A program made the position numbers and the translations under genes. Positions 53,867 to 64,000 of a DNA stretch of 64,000 nucleotides are shown here, piece after piece (position 1 is the stretch's first letter; every line of letters starts with the position of its first letter). A model generated the notes under the pieces. The model saw nothing but the letters and a program-made list of their open reading frames with translations, made no database searches and was not told where the DNA came from. Source of the stretch: Centroberyx gerrardi (taxonomy: Eukaryota; Chordata; Actinopteri; Beryciformes; Berycidae); assembly GCF_048128805.1 (NCBI RefSeq), contig NC_135998.1:30158492-30222491 (forward strand). The letters run 5' to 3'.

Positions 53867-54505
53867 CCCTCATTTATCAACGTTGCATAGAAAAGTTCCT
53901 ACAAAAACTGTTAACAAATGTAATTTAGAGTGTCCGTACTTTACAATAAAACTGATACTGGCATTAATGTATGTATACTTGCCCTATGTAAACCTGTCTT
54001 GATAAATACCAACATGTCTAAACCAGCATGCTTGTGCAGAACCATTCTCTTTAACATAAAAAATCAACTTTATCATACACAATAAATACACAGTGAAAGC
54101 CTTTCTGTTTAAAAATTGCAAGAAATGTCAGACAATGTCCCTTGATTGTTGAATAAGGCTGAATCAAAGAGAATAAAAAGAGGAAACTTTTCAGATACAG
54201 AAACATCAATTCCATGTAATTGGAACGTACAGCCATAGCTAAACAGAAGCCAAAAACAGAATTTGATCTCAGAACAGTTATTACAGTACTAAACAAACTT
54301 CAAGAAAATAAAGGGTTGAGAGCATCCCATGACTGAAAAGGACATCTTATGAAGGAAGAAGTCACAATAAAAGTTTTTTAAAAAGTTACGAAAAGGATTT
54401 CTGATTTTACTCTTTGACAGAATAGATTTTCCTAACCTGCAAAGTTCTCCTGACACAAGAAAAAATTAACAGGTCTAAAGGATCGTCATGTAAATCCTTT
54501 CCGTT

Positions 54506-54511
54506 TTTATT
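54506..54511 (-). terminator. ntmt1: Candidate ntmt1 polyadenylation signal inside the TIR element
   Basis: TTTATT on the plus strand is AATAAA in the ntmt1 direction, about 740 bases after the stop codon. I found no canonical signal nearer. If used, the ntmt1 3' UTR would be mostly transposon. Confidence 0.35.
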
Positions 54512-54705
54512 TTGTTGTGCTATAACAAACAGCTAATTGGATATTACAAGATGGAAAATACATTATCATGGTACAGGCAAGGATCTAGGATTTTAGGACT
54601 GAACTAGATACTGTGTGATGAGTGTCATTTGGCTTCATCAGTATAGAGTACTTCAGAATATCAGCGTTTTCATTTCATCTATAGACACGTGTGTGTTCGT
54701 TCGGC

Positions 54706-54733
54706 CTTGACAAAGGCCAATATGGCTGAAACG
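54706..54733 (+). other. Decayed hammerhead-core-like motif
   Basis: CTTGACAAAGGCC, loop, GGCTGAAACG. The arrangement CUGANGA-stem-GAAAC is the hammerhead ribozyme core found in Penelope-like element repeats, often as CTGACGAAGGCC...GGCCGAAACG. Here the first part carries an extra T and a G-to-A change, so activity is not expected. Confidence 0.3.
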
Positions 54734-55248
54734 ACTATTTTCTGCTACTTTGCTCTAGCCTAATATTTTCTACCTTCTGCACAAGTGTGCCTTTAAAATG
54801 GAAAAGAAGCCCCGACTATACATTGCATTCAGGTAAAGTGGCTCACTTTTCCACCTGATTCTTGTAATGTATCTGTTAGCTTCCCTGAGGTAAACGAATC
54901 CACTCGACAGCACAACTTTGTCGATTCCGCCGCCGCCGACTGTGGTAGTCGGCATATGGCCAAGCAGCCAATCAGAGTGACAGACAACAGACAGACAGAC
55001 GAGACAAACACCAATCAGAACACTGGCATTTCATTCTTAGCAACACTCACGCCCCATAAAAGTACCGAATCGTGGATAAAGACAGATTTCAAAACGGAGC
55101 GCTTACTCAATAAACATACCATTGAATGGAAGGGGGAAACCCTGGTGCACACCCAACGTTGATAAATGAGGGTACGGAACTGAGTATTCCTCTGCGTGTC
55201 CCCTACACCTCCTCCTGCACTTCCCTCCTTCCCTGCCCACCTGTCTAT

Positions 55249-57279
55249 CTATCTGAGGGCCAGTGTGTGCACTTGGTAGATCTCCTTTGGGAAGTCCATT
55301 TGTTGCTCCTCGTGGACGATGCGCAGGCCCGCCCGGCCCACCAGGCTGCGGACGATCTTCAGGTCGCGGCAGACGCTGCTGTCCACCTCGTCCGGCACCA
55401 CGCCCTCGTACGCCACATTGTCCTTGATGACGACGAGGCCGTTGGGCCGCAGGGCGCTTTGGCAGCGCCGCAGGAACTCCACCAGGTGGTCGTCTGTGAG
55501 GTGGCCTGAAGGGGAAAGGGGGAGGAGAGGTGTCACATCTAGAACATCCCGAGCCTTTGGTCTTACTCTTTGACCTCCACTTAGCACGGATTATCTGAAT
55601 CCAAATGCAGGTACTCACTGGCAAAGTTAATGTAGGCCAGGGTTTTTAACCATGTGCCATAGTGACCCAACAGTCTGCAGGTCTTCATTCCTACCAAACA
55701 CTACAGCAGCTTGTTTCACTGATTAAGACACCTTCAAACAGAGGAACCAATACGTGAAATCAGCTGCTGTTGTGATTGGTAGGAGGGTCATTCCGTGTCA
55801 ACTCAACCAGAGCTCGGCGGCTCAAACTTTTGATTTTGAAAAAGAAAAATAGTGGAGCTGCTACCTTTCTCAGTATCGCTTTTAGACCCCTAAACTTGCT
55901 CCAAATCATAGGCGAAAATTATCATTTTGACCCTCACTACAAAATTGGGGGAAACTCAGTAAATAATGATCAGTGTGAGTTTTAATATTTGGGCTTTCTT
56001 CATCATTTATGTATATCTTCCACCAGGAGAAAAATGATCAAAATCAAAAGTTTGAGCCGGCGAAGTTTCAGAAATTTGGTTGATTTGACACGGAATGACC
56101 CAGGAATGAAAACCTGTACACTCTCAGGTCACAATTGCACATGATGGCTCCCATGAATGATCCAGCAATTTCGAAAATGCTCGAGTACAGCAGTGAGATA
56201 CATCATTCCCCCAAGTTTCATCAAAATCGGATGGCCTGGCGACCATTGAGCCAGACTCACCAATGACCCACTGGATCCAGATGACGTCGTAGCGTCCGTC
56301 CTCCGGTAAAAAGTCCTGCAGGCCGCTGCAGAAGTAGTTGCCCACCCGCTTGCCCTCCTCGCCCAGGTAGGTTTTGGCCTTGTCCAGGAACTCCTGGGTC
56401 ACATCCACCAGGTCCACAGTGTGGAAGAGAGGCAGCAGCAAGCGCTTGGTGATCCGCCCGATACCGGCTCCACAGTCCAGAGCGCAGGCTGTGCCCGTCT
56501 TCCCCTCACCTTCCTTTATTGGAAAGATGATAAACATGAAAAGAGTTAACTAGTCGAAAAAGCTGTAGAATTAGGTGTTAGATTTAAGCAACTCCTAATT
56601 CAAGTTTTGTCTTCTACACAACTGAGGAACAAGGCTATTAAGGTTCAACCAATAAGGGCTTTTGGCGGCTGATACCGATATTTTGTCATCTTTAAATTTG
56701 AACTTTCTTCATGCAAAATTAAAAAATATTACAAGGATTCAGTGTTTCCCCCAGAATTTTACTCTCATCAGGGTGGAAGAGCCTCTGAAACAGAATTTAG
56801 ACCACGGGACACTAACACTCTAACACTATAATAATAATAACACTACTACTACTACTAATAATAACATATTCATGCAGAATTTTGTAGAATCCAAACAAAA
56901 TGTGCCATTATCAATTCAGGTTAAGGGCTTCCCATGGACAACCAGTATAGGATTCATTCTACAATAAATATGTAATCAATCAACCTGCATCATATCCATC
57001 ATATCAGAGGTGGACCACACTGACTGGACCAGATCCCATTTTTAGTAAAAGGCCAACATCAACTTGATATAAACTAAATCCCAGTGTTTCTTTTCTTTGC
57101 TTGAGCTGGCTGGCATCTCAAAAAGAGTTTCTTACGCCAAGGAACTTCTGCAGGAAAGCCTTGGATCCGTTGAGGTCGATGTTGGAGATGCTGCCGTAGC
57201 CTCCCAGCATGCCGTCCACGGTGGAGGGAACCTCCCTCCAGTAGCCCTCCGCATTGGAGTAGAAGCTGGCCTCACTCAT
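55249..57279 (-). CDS. ntmt1: NTMT1: N-terminal Xaa-Pro-Lys N-methyltransferase 1 (3 coding exons)
   Basis: Coding exons in gene order: 57279-57136, 56513-56261, 55505-55249. Phases agree, giving 217 aa (human 223). The enzyme transfers methyl groups from S-adenosylmethionine to the alpha-amino group of proteins that start X-Pro-Lys after Met removal (RCC1, CENP-A and others), in the nucleus. Visible family features: FYSNAEGYWREVPSTVDGML near the N-terminus, the SAM-binding loop LDCGAGIGRITKRLLLPLF at 60-78, DLVDVTQEFLDKA, YDVIWIQWVIGHLTDDHL, and the C-terminal EIYQVHTLALR. Start: an in-frame upstream ATG exists only in intron sequence. The ATG at 57279 lies one base after an acceptor (CTGACAG|G) and matches the family. 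Intron 2 holds a palindromic transposon (55785-56101). No broken residue is seen. Confidence 0.96.
55785..56101. mobile_element. 317 bp MITE with long inverted repeats in ntmt1 intron 2
   Basis: The ends GGGTCATTCCGTGTCAA and TTGACACGGAATGACCC are perfect inverses, and similarity continues through 'tcaacca'. A second inverted pair, 'ggctcaaacttttgattttg', lies further in on both sides. AGGA flanks both ends (55781-55784 and 56102-56105), a possible 4 bp target duplication. No ORF. Confidence 0.75.
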
Positions 57280-58285
57280 CCTGTCAGACCAGAGATTGAA
57301 TATTTCAATCAAGGGAAAACTTGAACCCAAAATTACTATTCAAGTTCACATATATAGGGCCCTATGAAATATCTTGTTTTCTTTCATTTTTGGATGGTTT
57401 TTTTCCATGGAGTTTTTGTTTTAAACTCAAAACTCGCAATCCCAATTTGGTTCTTTCAATCATTCCATGCTTACAGAAGACAAACACCTTTATCCTACAA
57501 TATTTATTTGAACAAGTATCAGTGATCGCTGTGAGTACTGAGATTTTGTGGCCAGTAGTGCTTCAAGTTATTCTTTGATCAATCCTAGACCAAAACATTT
57601 CATACATTAGAGGCATCATTTAGCTTTACCTCAAAATGTGTGTAGTACACAGCACTTAGTTAGAAAGGGAACGAATTGGCAGAGCCTCAACCTGAGGGAA
57701 AAAAAATCTCCATGTACTCTTTGCCTTATTATAATCTGTTTGTGCCATCACTGATTACTGGCAAAAATGTATGGAAAACAGAATATGTAGGGCTATAATA
57801 GAGTATAAGACGGGTAGGCCCTTGCCTCTGAATGCCAAACCTGTATGTTATTATCCACATGCCTACCTGCCTGTACTTAGCGATTAATTACATAAACCCA
57901 ACACAACAAATGAAGTGCATAAACACACACACAGGGTCTCAAATGTAGCCCAGATCCCCATACTTGTGGCCATGATATTAAACACATGACCAAGTTCCAC
58001 AGAATGGAAACTGTCAAATTAATACTGATCTACAATAAGGCCAAAGATTCTAGTGGTTCTATAAAGGTGTAGTATGCATCTCTATCCAATCATACTTGAC
58101 GTTAGAGACAAATTCTAATCACTACTGACTTAAAGGATAACACCAGTGTAATTTTACTTTTTCCTTTCTCCATTACTGCCCATGGAAAGTCTAAAAACCC
58201 ACCAATGTATTTACCTCCTAGAAGTGATAGGCTCCCATTGTTTTCCAAAATACATTCAAGGATTATTAGCTTAGGCCTACTATGC

Positions 58286-58580
58286 AATCATGAATCTATT
58301 GTTGCAGCACAGGTATGATCAGTAGCAGGTTCAGTTCCACTGTTGAATACTGTCTGAAGTCTCCCACCACCCCTCCCCCTCACAGCTCAGGCGTGTTCAC
58401 AAGGTAAATTCCAGGCCAAAAAACAGCTTCATGAAGCAGTATGTCAGCGCCCATATCTATCTATCTTTCTGCATGTTCTGACTGCACCTTTTGGAAAAGC
58501 ATGGAAAGTCAACTGGGGGAGTGGGCGGGGCCAAACGATACCCTACTTCCAGATAGCATCATACTTCCACTTGGGTGTGA
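58286..58580 (+). repeat. Interspersed repeat family A, copy 2
   Basis: Nearly identical over its first 155 bases to 7134-7290 and again over 'gggcggggccaaac' and 'cttccagatagcatcatact'. The middle part differs. Same orientation as copy 1. Confidence 0.65.
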
Positions 58581-59205
58581 ACTGAGCTCCACAGTAGCTC
58601 CACATAGCAGCAGCAAATGCTCCCAAACTCACTCGAAGAGAACTCGCTCTGCTCAGCCATTCTAAGCCAACTGTGCGACAGCCTCAAACTCCAAATGGTT
58701 TAAATCAGGGTTCACACTGCTGCCCCCTGATTTCAAATTCCATGACTTTTCCATGACTTTCCATAACTGAGTCAAAGCTTCCTTGACCTAAACATGTTCT
58801 TCCTTCCTGGTTTGTTAATGTAGTTTTTCTAAAGGGGGTGAACAGTCTGGTTTCCACTACTGTTGGGCTAAAAAGCACCACCTAATGCATTGAATGCCTG
58901 AAGCAAGTTGGAAAATACATTCTGGTACATACCTGTATAGTGACCCATTTGTTAAATTCCTTGACTTTCCCTGTCTGGAATGTCTGTAGTTTACAGGCTA
59001 CTCACAGTTCAGTGTGAGCTGTCGTCTACCCATTCTGTAAGCACTATGCTGCCCTGTAATTATGGGGCATTCAAGGACATTCATTCTTACACCTATTCAC
59101 TGGAAGCTGAATATGAAAAGGATGTGTAATCGAACTCCAAGCTGGAGCGATGACATGAGAGGACTGGAGGTCCCGTATCATCACCTGCTCAGCATGTAAG
59201 GAGCA

Positions 59206-59262
59206 CACACACACACACACACACACTCTCACACACACACACTCTCACACACACACACACCA
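59206..59262. repeat. (CA)n cluster
   Basis: Three CA runs separated by CTCTCA interruptions. Confidence 0.9.
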
Positions 59263-60152
59263 GTAGCAGCCAAATCTGGCTTGACTTGGCTGGAGTTCAG
59301 CTGTCAGAGCCCATCTTGTGACCAGGGCAGAGGGCATAAATTTCCTCTGAGGCTCTGACCCCGTCACAGTGAACAGCAAATGCAGAATGAATGAGATCTT
59401 AGGCTTGAAAATGCACATTTAAAAATGTTAGCTAAATAAGTTAGTTATATCGGGTATAGGTTAATTGATCTTTTCTGCCATCATTACACTGCAACCAACA
59501 ATATTAAGCAAATTATTATTATTCCATCTTCACTTATCAACATGTAAGAACATGAAATAGGGCTATGTTAAAAGATAAATTGGAAGAAGCAACTGCCACA
59601 AACTTGGGAGCTGCAGATATTAGAATTGCCTTATTATATATTAATAGTATAGACTGGCTAAGTGACTTTTATAGAAGTAATGCTACAGACAACTTAGCTA
59701 CTTTCAGGCTTCCAAGTGAACAGGGAACCTATTGGCCATTTAATACAATGCAATTAAATAAAGTAAATAGTGGCAAGTTGTTCATGTTATAAATATAGCC
59801 ATTCACCGGTAAACTCTTTAACTTGCCACTACAGCTAATGAAACTAAAGAAACAAATATCCACTTAATGTCCAATATGAAACTTAGCCTATATATCACTG
59901 CTGTTCCCAACCAGACAATTTCAACTCTGAAACGTCCATGTGGAATTTGAAAATTGTGTGGTTATATTAGCACTACACAGTAATACACTATTGCTATGTA
60001 GCGCTAATATAAGTAACACTATGGCCTACCACGTGTTACATGCTTTAGTTTTAGCTAACCTGCTGCCGTCTGTTGTGTTTCCAGGGTAAAACAACAAGTC
60101 TGCGATTTCATTTAGAAAGTTTATAGAAAGTACTCTTCACAGCAACGCTCAC

Positions 60153-60310
60153 CTCGTTTTGTCTCAGTGCCAGGTCCCACACCCTCCTCTAGCCTCCTCT
60201 CGCCTCTCACAAATCAAGTGCCTCCTCCGTGCTTCGGTTTCCTATTTGCGACCATCTCTGCACATGGAGCACGTCATTTCCTTATTTGGTTCCTACAACA
60301 AGAAGTGACA
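60153..60310 (-). promoter_or_regulatory. ntmt1: Candidate ntmt1 noncoding first exon and promoter
   Basis: On the minus strand a good donor, AAACGAG|GTGAGCG, ends a possible exon at 60153. The sequence before it is GC-richer than its surroundings and rich in GAGG/GAGAGG motifs. This fits a short 5' UTR exon spliced to the acceptor just before 57280. No TATA box is seen. The link is inferred from position and splice signals only. Confidence 0.4.
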
Positions 60311-60745
60311 ACAGCGCCCCTGCTGGCTGCTTCACTCCTGAGGGAAAGCTCTATGCGTTTCCCCAGACCGTATACACTGAAAAACACCTGAGCAGTATGT
60401 AGCCTAATAATAATAATAAAAAAATGATATATAATACAATACTATATAATATAATCTAATATAATATGATATAATATAATATACTATAATATAATAAAAA
60501 ATAAGTAATAATTAAATTAGGCCTACATTTAAGAAAAACAAACAAACAAAAAAATTCCTCATACACAATTTAAGGGTATAAGAGTCTTGAAAGAGTTTTG
60601 AAAACATCAAAGTTTGGAGGGTTCTTAAAAAGAGATTAAAAAAGTAAATTTTTAGATTCTTAAAAAGATAAGAACACCAGATAAATATCTCAAATATAAT
60701 GTAAATGTAACTCACATTTTTGGTTTAGTTTCACATCTGGTCTGA
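60311..60745. other. AT-rich spacer
   Basis: Long runs of ATAATATAAT-type sequence near 60405-60510; no gene. Confidence 0.5.
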
Positions 60746-61320
60746 ATCTAACCATGCTTGCTTGGGATGGCAGTTTTGTCTCTGATCACCACTGTGTGAT
60801 TTTTGATAGGCCTGCTATTTTGAAGGCAGCCATTAAACATCATGCTCTCACATCTTTAATGAATAATCTTAGAAATACACCAAATACAGATTATCCGCCC
60901 TGGATAAATGATAGTACTGTATCTGCAGCCTTAAAAGGGACTGTAGAGGTGTGAATGTTACTAATGATCTTCTCATGAATGCAGATTTTGGACACAAAAT
61001 CTCTCCACAAGTCACAAGCTCTCCACATTGGCGCTGCCTGACCTAAGCACTGAATTGATTTTCATCATATTAGATATAATTTTCAGTCTGTATCAGTATA
61101 TTTCTTCCACTTCATTGATTACATGTGGCAAGCCTCAAGGATCACTTCTCGGGCCAATACTGTTTAGGCCTATATGTAAACTCTCAACCTTATAATTTGT
61201 TGCCGGAGCATCTTCTTTCATTGCTATTATAATCCCAGTAGGTTGGCAGTGTTACATGCTGATGACCAGCTGATGTCCCCAAATTTACTCCTAACATTAA
61301 GCAAAACTAAGGTACTTTTT
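60746..61320 (+). mobile_element. L2-like LINE remnant: endonuclease end and reverse-transcriptase pieces
   Basis: The frame at 60754-60953 contains SDHHCVIFD (end of an APE-type endonuclease) and 'TDYPPWINDSTVSAALKG'. After a gap, 61128-61200 encodes 'TCGKPQGSLLGPILF', and 61255-61266 encodes HADD, a Y-to-H change of the catalytic YADD box. Large parts between are deleted. Dead copy. Confidence 0.75.
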
Positions 61321-64000
61321 TAGGTATTTCATTGCTATTGCTATTGTTATTATTCCCGCTGTAGATTTTCTTCCATTTCAACTATGTTTTAATTGTGTCT
61401 AACTGTTTTCCTTATGTCATTGGAACAGCAACAGTCCCGTAGTAAGTACCTCCGTGGTTAAATGCCACTTAATTTTTGACAGCAGTTACTAAGGCAGGGA
61501 AGAGCAATAATGAGGATCAATGAGGATCAACTTTTAACATTGTATGACAAGGTCCATTCAGTCAGCGAGGCATAATGTATGGAGCTGGATGGTGAGAGTC
61601 CAGTACTGCACTGGAACAATGAGATGGTGAAAAAGTATTTGATGTTCCTGGTCATCCATTTTTACTGATGTTTTTGATTAGAAAATTGGGATGAGCTGGC
61701 AGGCATGGAAAGGCACATAACCCACGAATAATGGAAAGACACGTAATTCATATTTGTGTTATTTGTTAATTCAAATGTAAAACACAAAACACTGTGGATG
61801 CCAGGACATGATGGAATGTGTGTCCATGATGTTTTTCAAATGAATATCGTTTAGTTAATAGGGTATTTCTTAAATTGAATATGAAGGAAAAACTCAACTT
61901 ATTATAGACAGACAGGCATTTATATAATTAGTTTTTGCCTATTTTTATTCTTATAGTAGCCTATTTGCCAGTTTTATTCTCATCTAAACTCATTTAAGTA
62001 ATGTAATTTTAGCTCAGGGTCATTTAGGAATTATTCTGATTAACTTGTTATCTATTATTTTTTATTGCTGGTAAAGCACTTTGTAACACTGTCTTGGAAA
62101 ATACTATGTCATTTAAGTTTATTATTTATTGTTATCTAGAGGAAATCAGACTAACATTTTCTACCATACAATCTAGAAAAAGTAAACTACTCAGACTACA
62201 ATAAGCTGCTGTTGAAATGGCTTATACAATTGAATACTTAATGTTTTGTATCAGTGTATGAAAGCAAAGATCATGTATTGACATTGTTTTTCTGGTCAAA
62301 CAAAAGTCTATCTTGTCTGATTTTCAGGTCATGAAAAACTCTCAAACTAGATCTCTCTGCATGTCATTTCTTTGAAAAATATCTAAATACACATAAGAAG
62401 TACTTTTTAAAACCTTTTAAACCATTTTAGCAATGCACTACAAAGACTATAAAATACACTACAATGTTACTATATACTATGTCCTTAATGAAAATGTAAA
62501 AAAAATCATAACTATCTATACTATATCATTTTATTTGGCAACTCACAGGTTTGAATGTGAATAACTTTGTCCGTAAGAAACAGGATGTTGCTGAAAAAGG
62601 TTCAATCAAGCTTCCTTGGATAAAGGTTCAATGAAAACAACAGGGGGATATCTAACTTTTTAGAGGACAATTCCAAACATATTAAGCTTTTACTGCAAAC
62701 AAATAATGAATAAGCATCATGCTGTTATTGTATACTACCTCTAGATGGCAATGTTGTGCTTCAGGCCCTTCAGCTGATACAGCCACAGTACTGCTCTACT
62801 GAATGTGATGTGAGATGACACGGGACGTTTTTTAACCCCATAACATAGTGGCTATGTATAAAACTGAAAAGCCAATCCATGTATGTGCTGGAGCTACTAA
62901 AAACAGTGTGAGGAAGCTCTGAACCAAAAAGATAAACATAAACAATTTTCATGAAGCCTACAGAGTGGAAATAGTTAATTATATGGCTTATTTATTATTG
63001 CATACCTTCCATTAGCTAGATCAGTATCTTATATATTTTTAACTACAGTGAGTTAATAAATACATGTTCATATGAAGTAATGAGCAGGCAACTTATCATA
63101 CCAATCATCATACCAATCATACCAGACTGGATCTGATGTAATTATTGTTTATGCTATTGAACACTCAGCAGTTCAGAACCCACATTTTACAAATAATCAG
63201 AAAATAATGATACGACTGACTTGAATATACTGACTTGAAACAGCAGCATACTTAGCAGTGTTTGACTCAACAAATGGGTGTTTCATCTGCAAGTCAAAGT
63301 GCCCTTCTTTTGAAATACCAACAATCATTAAACATATATATATACTCTACGCGGTACCATTCTCTTTGATAATGACCAAATGCTGGTGTTAACTGCAGAT
63401 GCTCTGCGCAGACCGCTGCAGGCCGTGCAATTATTGAGAAAAGAAGTGCGACTGCATGCTGGAAAACCTTCCAGGAGAGTTGCAGTGCGGCCCACAGGCC
63501 ACAGGAGGGCATTGCAACGTGGAGCTGTGATCCACTTGTTATTTTCTGTCTTCATGCTTATGTCTTGCTTTGCCCCTTTGCACTGTTTGTGAGGTCCTGT
63601 TGTCCTTGTGCCCTGTGTGCTTGCACTGTGAAACTAGACTCACTTACAAGTAGTTGGCTTGTAGACAAACAGCATAATCAGGTTAAAAGTTTGGTGTGGA
63701 TCAGAGCATATAATCTGTTTCCAGCTGTTTCCATGCAGCAATCCTGACTCAGTATATTCAGAGAGGAATCCCTATGGTGAACTTTAAATGAAAGGCTTTT
63801 TATATTATTTATTGTTTGTCAAATAAAACTGAAGCCCTATTCCATTCTATTCTATTCTATTCTATTCTTAAATTGGGCGTACTGCATCTGAACAATACTT
63901 GAAGACCCAAATTGTACTCTAAGAAGACTTGACCTCTGGCTTAAAAGTATAGATTCAGTGGGGACACATTTTTATTCAACCATAGTCATTGTGTGTGTGT
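61321..64000. other. Unannotated right-edge region
   Basis: Mostly AT-rich sequence without a recognised gene. A (CTATT)n run lies at about 63845-63868. A stretch at 63380-63590 is open on both strands and GC-richer than its surroundings, but shows no recognisable protein or splice context. Confidence 0.4.

Larger units (their letters stand above)
53867..55172. mobile_element. 1.3 kb non-autonomous DNA transposon with 19 bp perfect TIRs
   Basis: CCCTCATTTATCAACGTTG at 53867-53885 is exactly inverse to 55154-55172. No transposase ORF is visible inside. The end sequence recalls PIF/Harbinger-type fish elements, but the target duplication is not clear, so the superfamily is uncertain. It contains a decayed ribozyme-like motif at 54706 and a minus-strand AATAAA at 54511-54506. 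Its right end lies 76 bases from the ntmt1 stop codon. Confidence 0.65.
57281..60152 (-). other. ntmt1: ntmt1 5' intron (inferred), with repeats
   Basis: Lies between the ntmt1 start-codon exon and the candidate 5' exon at 60153. It holds repeat family A copy 2 and a (CA)n cluster; the rest shows no gene. Short ORFs on both strands are unsupported. Confidence 0.4.

Noticed and set aside
63294-63592. Overlapping ORFs on both strands in a GC-richer patch
   Set aside because: No domain, splice site or start evidence; mutual overlap suggests chance openness.

Overview
The window reads as a ray-finned fish (teleost) nuclear genome. Genes are split by many short introns. Introns and spacers carry long (CA)n/(GT)n microsatellites, Tc1, hAT-like and L2/Rex1-like debris, a tRNA-derived SINE and a Penelope-like fragment. 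Three vertebrate genes can be assembled exon by exon with consistent splice phases: lrsam1, ndor1 and ntmt1. From memory, their human orthologues all lie on chromosome 9q33-q34, so the block looks like conserved synteny. Protein comparisons here rest on recalled family sequences, not on a search.

Layout. 1-12.3 kb: no protein gene recognised. It holds a candidate minus-strand first exon at the left edge, a degenerate tandem array split by a hAT-like MITE, a LINE 3' remnant, two copies of an EcoRI-site-rich palindromic MITE and an (ACTC)n array. 12.4-26.9 kb (+): lrsam1, 24 coding exons, 745 aa, an LRR/coiled-coil/SAM/RING E3 ligase. 28.8-32.0 kb (-): weak evidence for a spliced minus-strand transcript, plus a 670 bp ACAG-type satellite. 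32.9-37.3 kb (+): an intronless 1,450-aa ORF. About 1,140 of its residues strictly alternate a small residue (A/T/P/D/N) with Q or K, and it ends in a unique coiled coil and basic tail. I do not recognise it. 38.34 kb (+): an intronless tRNA-Leu(CAG) gene. 40.9-50.1 kb (+): ndor1, 14 coding exons, 594 aa, a diflavin reductase. 50.9-55.2 kb: a transposon graveyard (Tc1, LINE reverse transcriptase, Penelope GIY-YIG, and a 1.3 kb TIR element that stops 76 bp short of the ntmt1 stop codon). 55.2-57.3 kb (-), with a 5' exon near 60.2 kb: ntmt1, 217 aa, the N-terminal Xaa-Pro-Lys methyltransferase. 60.3-64 kb: LINE remnants and AT-rich sequence.

The three conserved genes act separately: ubiquitin ligation and endosomal sorting (lrsam1), electron supply to cytosolic Fe-S cluster assembly (ndor1), and protein N-terminal methylation (ntmt1). 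I see no functional operon-like logic. The most unusual object is the alternating-dipeptide ORF. It has its own compact promoter (CRE palindrome plus TATA-like box just upstream of a strong Kozak ATG), three copies of a tryptophan-containing module, and higher-order repeats whose lengths change in multiples of 6 bp. Next in interest are UG-repeat tracts that replace the polypyrimidine tract at two consecutive frame-neutral lrsam1 exons, and a 641 bp near-palindrome flanked by TTAA inside an lrsam1 intron.
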